A stretch of DNA of 64,000 nt. Origin: Bifidobacterium colobi. GTDB taxonomy: Bacteria > Actinomycetota > Actinomycetes > Actinomycetales > Bifidobacteriaceae. The position numbers and the translations under genes were made by a program. The notes beneath the pieces are model-generated. The model searched no databases. It saw only the letters and a program-made list of their open reading frames with translations, and was not told the DNA's origin. Location of the stretch: positions 310,001 to 374,000 of the forward strand of contig NZ_JAFEJU010000001.1 of the NCBI RefSeq assembly GCF_018555455.1, read 5' to 3'. This document shows, piece by piece, positions 62,849 through 64,000 of the stretch (positions are counted from its first letter, which is position 1; every line of letters begins with the position of its first letter).

Positions 62849-64000
62849 TTAGAACGACAGACTCTCAGCATTGAGCAAGAAGTCATATACGCTCATCGTC
62901 AGGATGCCGCGATCGTCACGCATCGGTTTTACCACGTCACGAACGAGTACTATCTTCTTGAACCCATCGTCCACGCCCAGCAACGATGCTTTCTCCTGTG
63001 CTACTTTTTCTTCGGTGGGCAATTGGTATGCCGATTGAATGTAGTACCGTTCGCTGCCGAGGTTGGCCACGAAATCAATCTCCAACTGTTTGCGATAGCT
63101 TTCGCCATTGTTCTGGCCGCGTTTCTCCACCACGCCGACATCCACGTTATAGCCGCGCATGCGCAGCTCGTTGTAGACGATATTTTCCATAATGTGCGTC
63201 TGCTCAACCTGCCTGAATCCAAGCCGCGCATTACGTAAACCGATATCTTCGAAATAGTATTTCTTAGGGCTGCCAATGTATTTGCGGCCTTTCACGTTGA
63301 ATCGTCGTGCTTCCTCAACAACGAAAGCCTCCTCGAGATACTCAATGTACTGCGCGATGGTGTTCACGCTGATTTTGGAGTGCGCAACACTATCGAAGGT
63401 AGCTTTGATTTTCGCTGGATTGGTCAACGCACCAATCGATGAAGCAAGCACATCAACCAATTCATCAAGCTCTTGCGATTTACGAAGGTGATTACGTGCC
63501 ACAATATCTTTGAGATATGTCTCGGTAAACAGGCTTTCGAGATATCGGGTTTTCTGCTCATCGGTATGCATCGACACGGTTAATGGCATTCCGCCGAATA
63601 CCACATATTCCGCCCATCCATGCGGCACATCACCGTCATACGCCTGCATGAACTCAGAAAACGACAATGGACGAACGCGAATCTCATCGCCACGGCCACG
63701 GAACTCAGTCATGACATCGGTAGACAGCATTTTTGAATTGCTACCGGTAACATACACATCCACGTTGCGCTTGCGCAATAGCCCATTAAGCACGCTGTAC
63801 AGCCGAGGCGGCTCGTCACCGCGCAATTCCTTATCGGAAATGGCGTACTGCACTTCATCGAGCAACACATAGTATTGGCGATCGTCCGTTATCGCAGATG
63901 ACAGGTACTGAGCAAGACGAGCGGGATCACGATACTGCTCGTATGCAAAGTCATCGAGTGGCACCTCGATAATCTGACTATTGGCCACTCCATGATTCCG
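62849..64000 (-). CDS. DUF4143-type ATPase, 5' end outside the window
   Basis: This is the C-terminal ~383 residues of a second AAA_14/DUF4143 ATPase. The frame is still open at the window edge, so the start and the Walker A motif lie beyond it. Visible are the Walker B strand (YYVLLDEVQYAI), sensor 1 (VDVYVTGSNSKMLSTDVMTEFRGRGDEI), SFSEFMQAY, the GGMP motif and the DUF4143 nuclease-like core (KQLEIDFVAN). It is a different subfamily from the protein at 8749, which has ATPase motifs SGKST and RGGYP. An apparent GTG start at 63988 is internal. Confidence 0.85.
   Translation of the reverse strand, partial: RNHGVANSQIIEVPLDDFAYEQYRDPARLAQYLSSAITDDRQYYVLLDEVQYAISDKELRGDEPPRLYSVLNGLLRKRNVDVYVTGSNSKMLSTDVMTEFRGRGDEIRVRPLSFSEFMQAYDGDVPHGWAEYVVFGGMPLTVSMHTDEQKTRYLESLFTETYLKDIVARNHLRKSQELDELVDVLASSIGALTNPAKIKATFDSVAHSKISVNTIAQYIEYLEEAFVVEEARRFNVKGRKYIGSPKKYYFEDIGLRNARLGFRQVEQTHIMENIVYNELRMRGYNVDVGVVEKRGQNNGESYRKQLEIDFVANLGSERYYIQSAYQLPTEEKVAQEKASLLGVDDGFKKIVLVRDVVKPMRDDRGILTMSVYDFLLNAESLSF

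Noticed and set aside
63986..63988. GTG start for the right-edge ATPase
   Set aside because: The frame remains open to the window edge and the protein would lack Walker A. The true start is outside the window.

Overview
This window looks like a chromosomal segment of a Bifidobacterium of the B. longum group. It is GC-rich and carries an EngBF-type GH101 endo-alpha-N-acetylgalactosaminidase and a LnpB/NahK-like hexosamine kinase. It also has FIVAR-bearing and LPxTG-like surface proteins, and housekeeping genes (gltX, tmk-holB, topA, leuA, asd, fhs) in actinobacterial style. No prophage, complete insertion sequence or CRISPR array is visible.

Layout. 0-8.3 kb: an orphan PP2C-like protein, two giant hairpins, the ~2000-residue GH101 mucin enzyme, a small membrane protein and tRNA-Gln/tRNA-Glu. 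8.4-17.6 kb: a DUF4143-type ATPase preceded by six boxes at exact 23-bp spacing, then a sugar locus (GH43-like enzyme, CUT1 ABC transporter, divergent GH31 enzyme, LacI regulator) with two identical TAATACGTATTA operators. 17.7-21.4 kb: gltX, an intergenic tract full of palindromes and repeats that also holds a possible 37-residue peptide gene, and a DUF805 membrane protein. 21.6-26.4 kb: a hexose mutarotase, class II GalT and NahK-like kinase cluster with a divergent AraC regulator. 26.5-33.5 kb: a hypothetical protein, a histidine phosphatase, an MFS transporter, an OatA-like acyltransferase, GtrA and a MIF-like tautomerase. 33.9-39.7 kb: fhs, a C69 dipeptidase, a PEBP protein and a sortase-type surface protein with a G8 tract in its promoter region. 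39.8-50.8 kb: holB-tmk, topA, a PAP2 phosphatase, the SRP RNA, a class A penicillin-binding protein and leuA. 51.1-57.8 kb: two paralogous zinc-ribbon/PASTA-like membrane proteins around a metallophosphoesterase. 57.9-64 kb: a DUF5701-like protein, asd, a split aspartokinase, repeats, a small membrane protein and the 3' part of a second DUF4143 ATPase running off the edge.

How the genes fit together. The GH101 enzyme releases Gal-beta-1,3-GalNAc from mucin. The NahK-like kinase and GalT are what is needed to phosphorylate and uridylylate amino sugars or galactose, but the phosphorylase and transporter that usually accompany them are not here. The GH31/GH43/ABC/LacI block looks like a self-contained glycoside uptake and degradation unit whose substrate is unknown.

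The most unusual content is intergenic. It includes two copies of a ~190-bp inverted-repeat element with four boxes spaced at 42 bp, a GACGCATTCCCCGGAATCC family in two clusters, a twin-hairpin repeat found in intergenic DNA, inside galT and at the split in aspartokinase, and three copies of a 22-bp perfect or near-perfect palindrome upstream of gltX. All positions and family assignments come from reading the sequence and from memory of the families. No database search was run.
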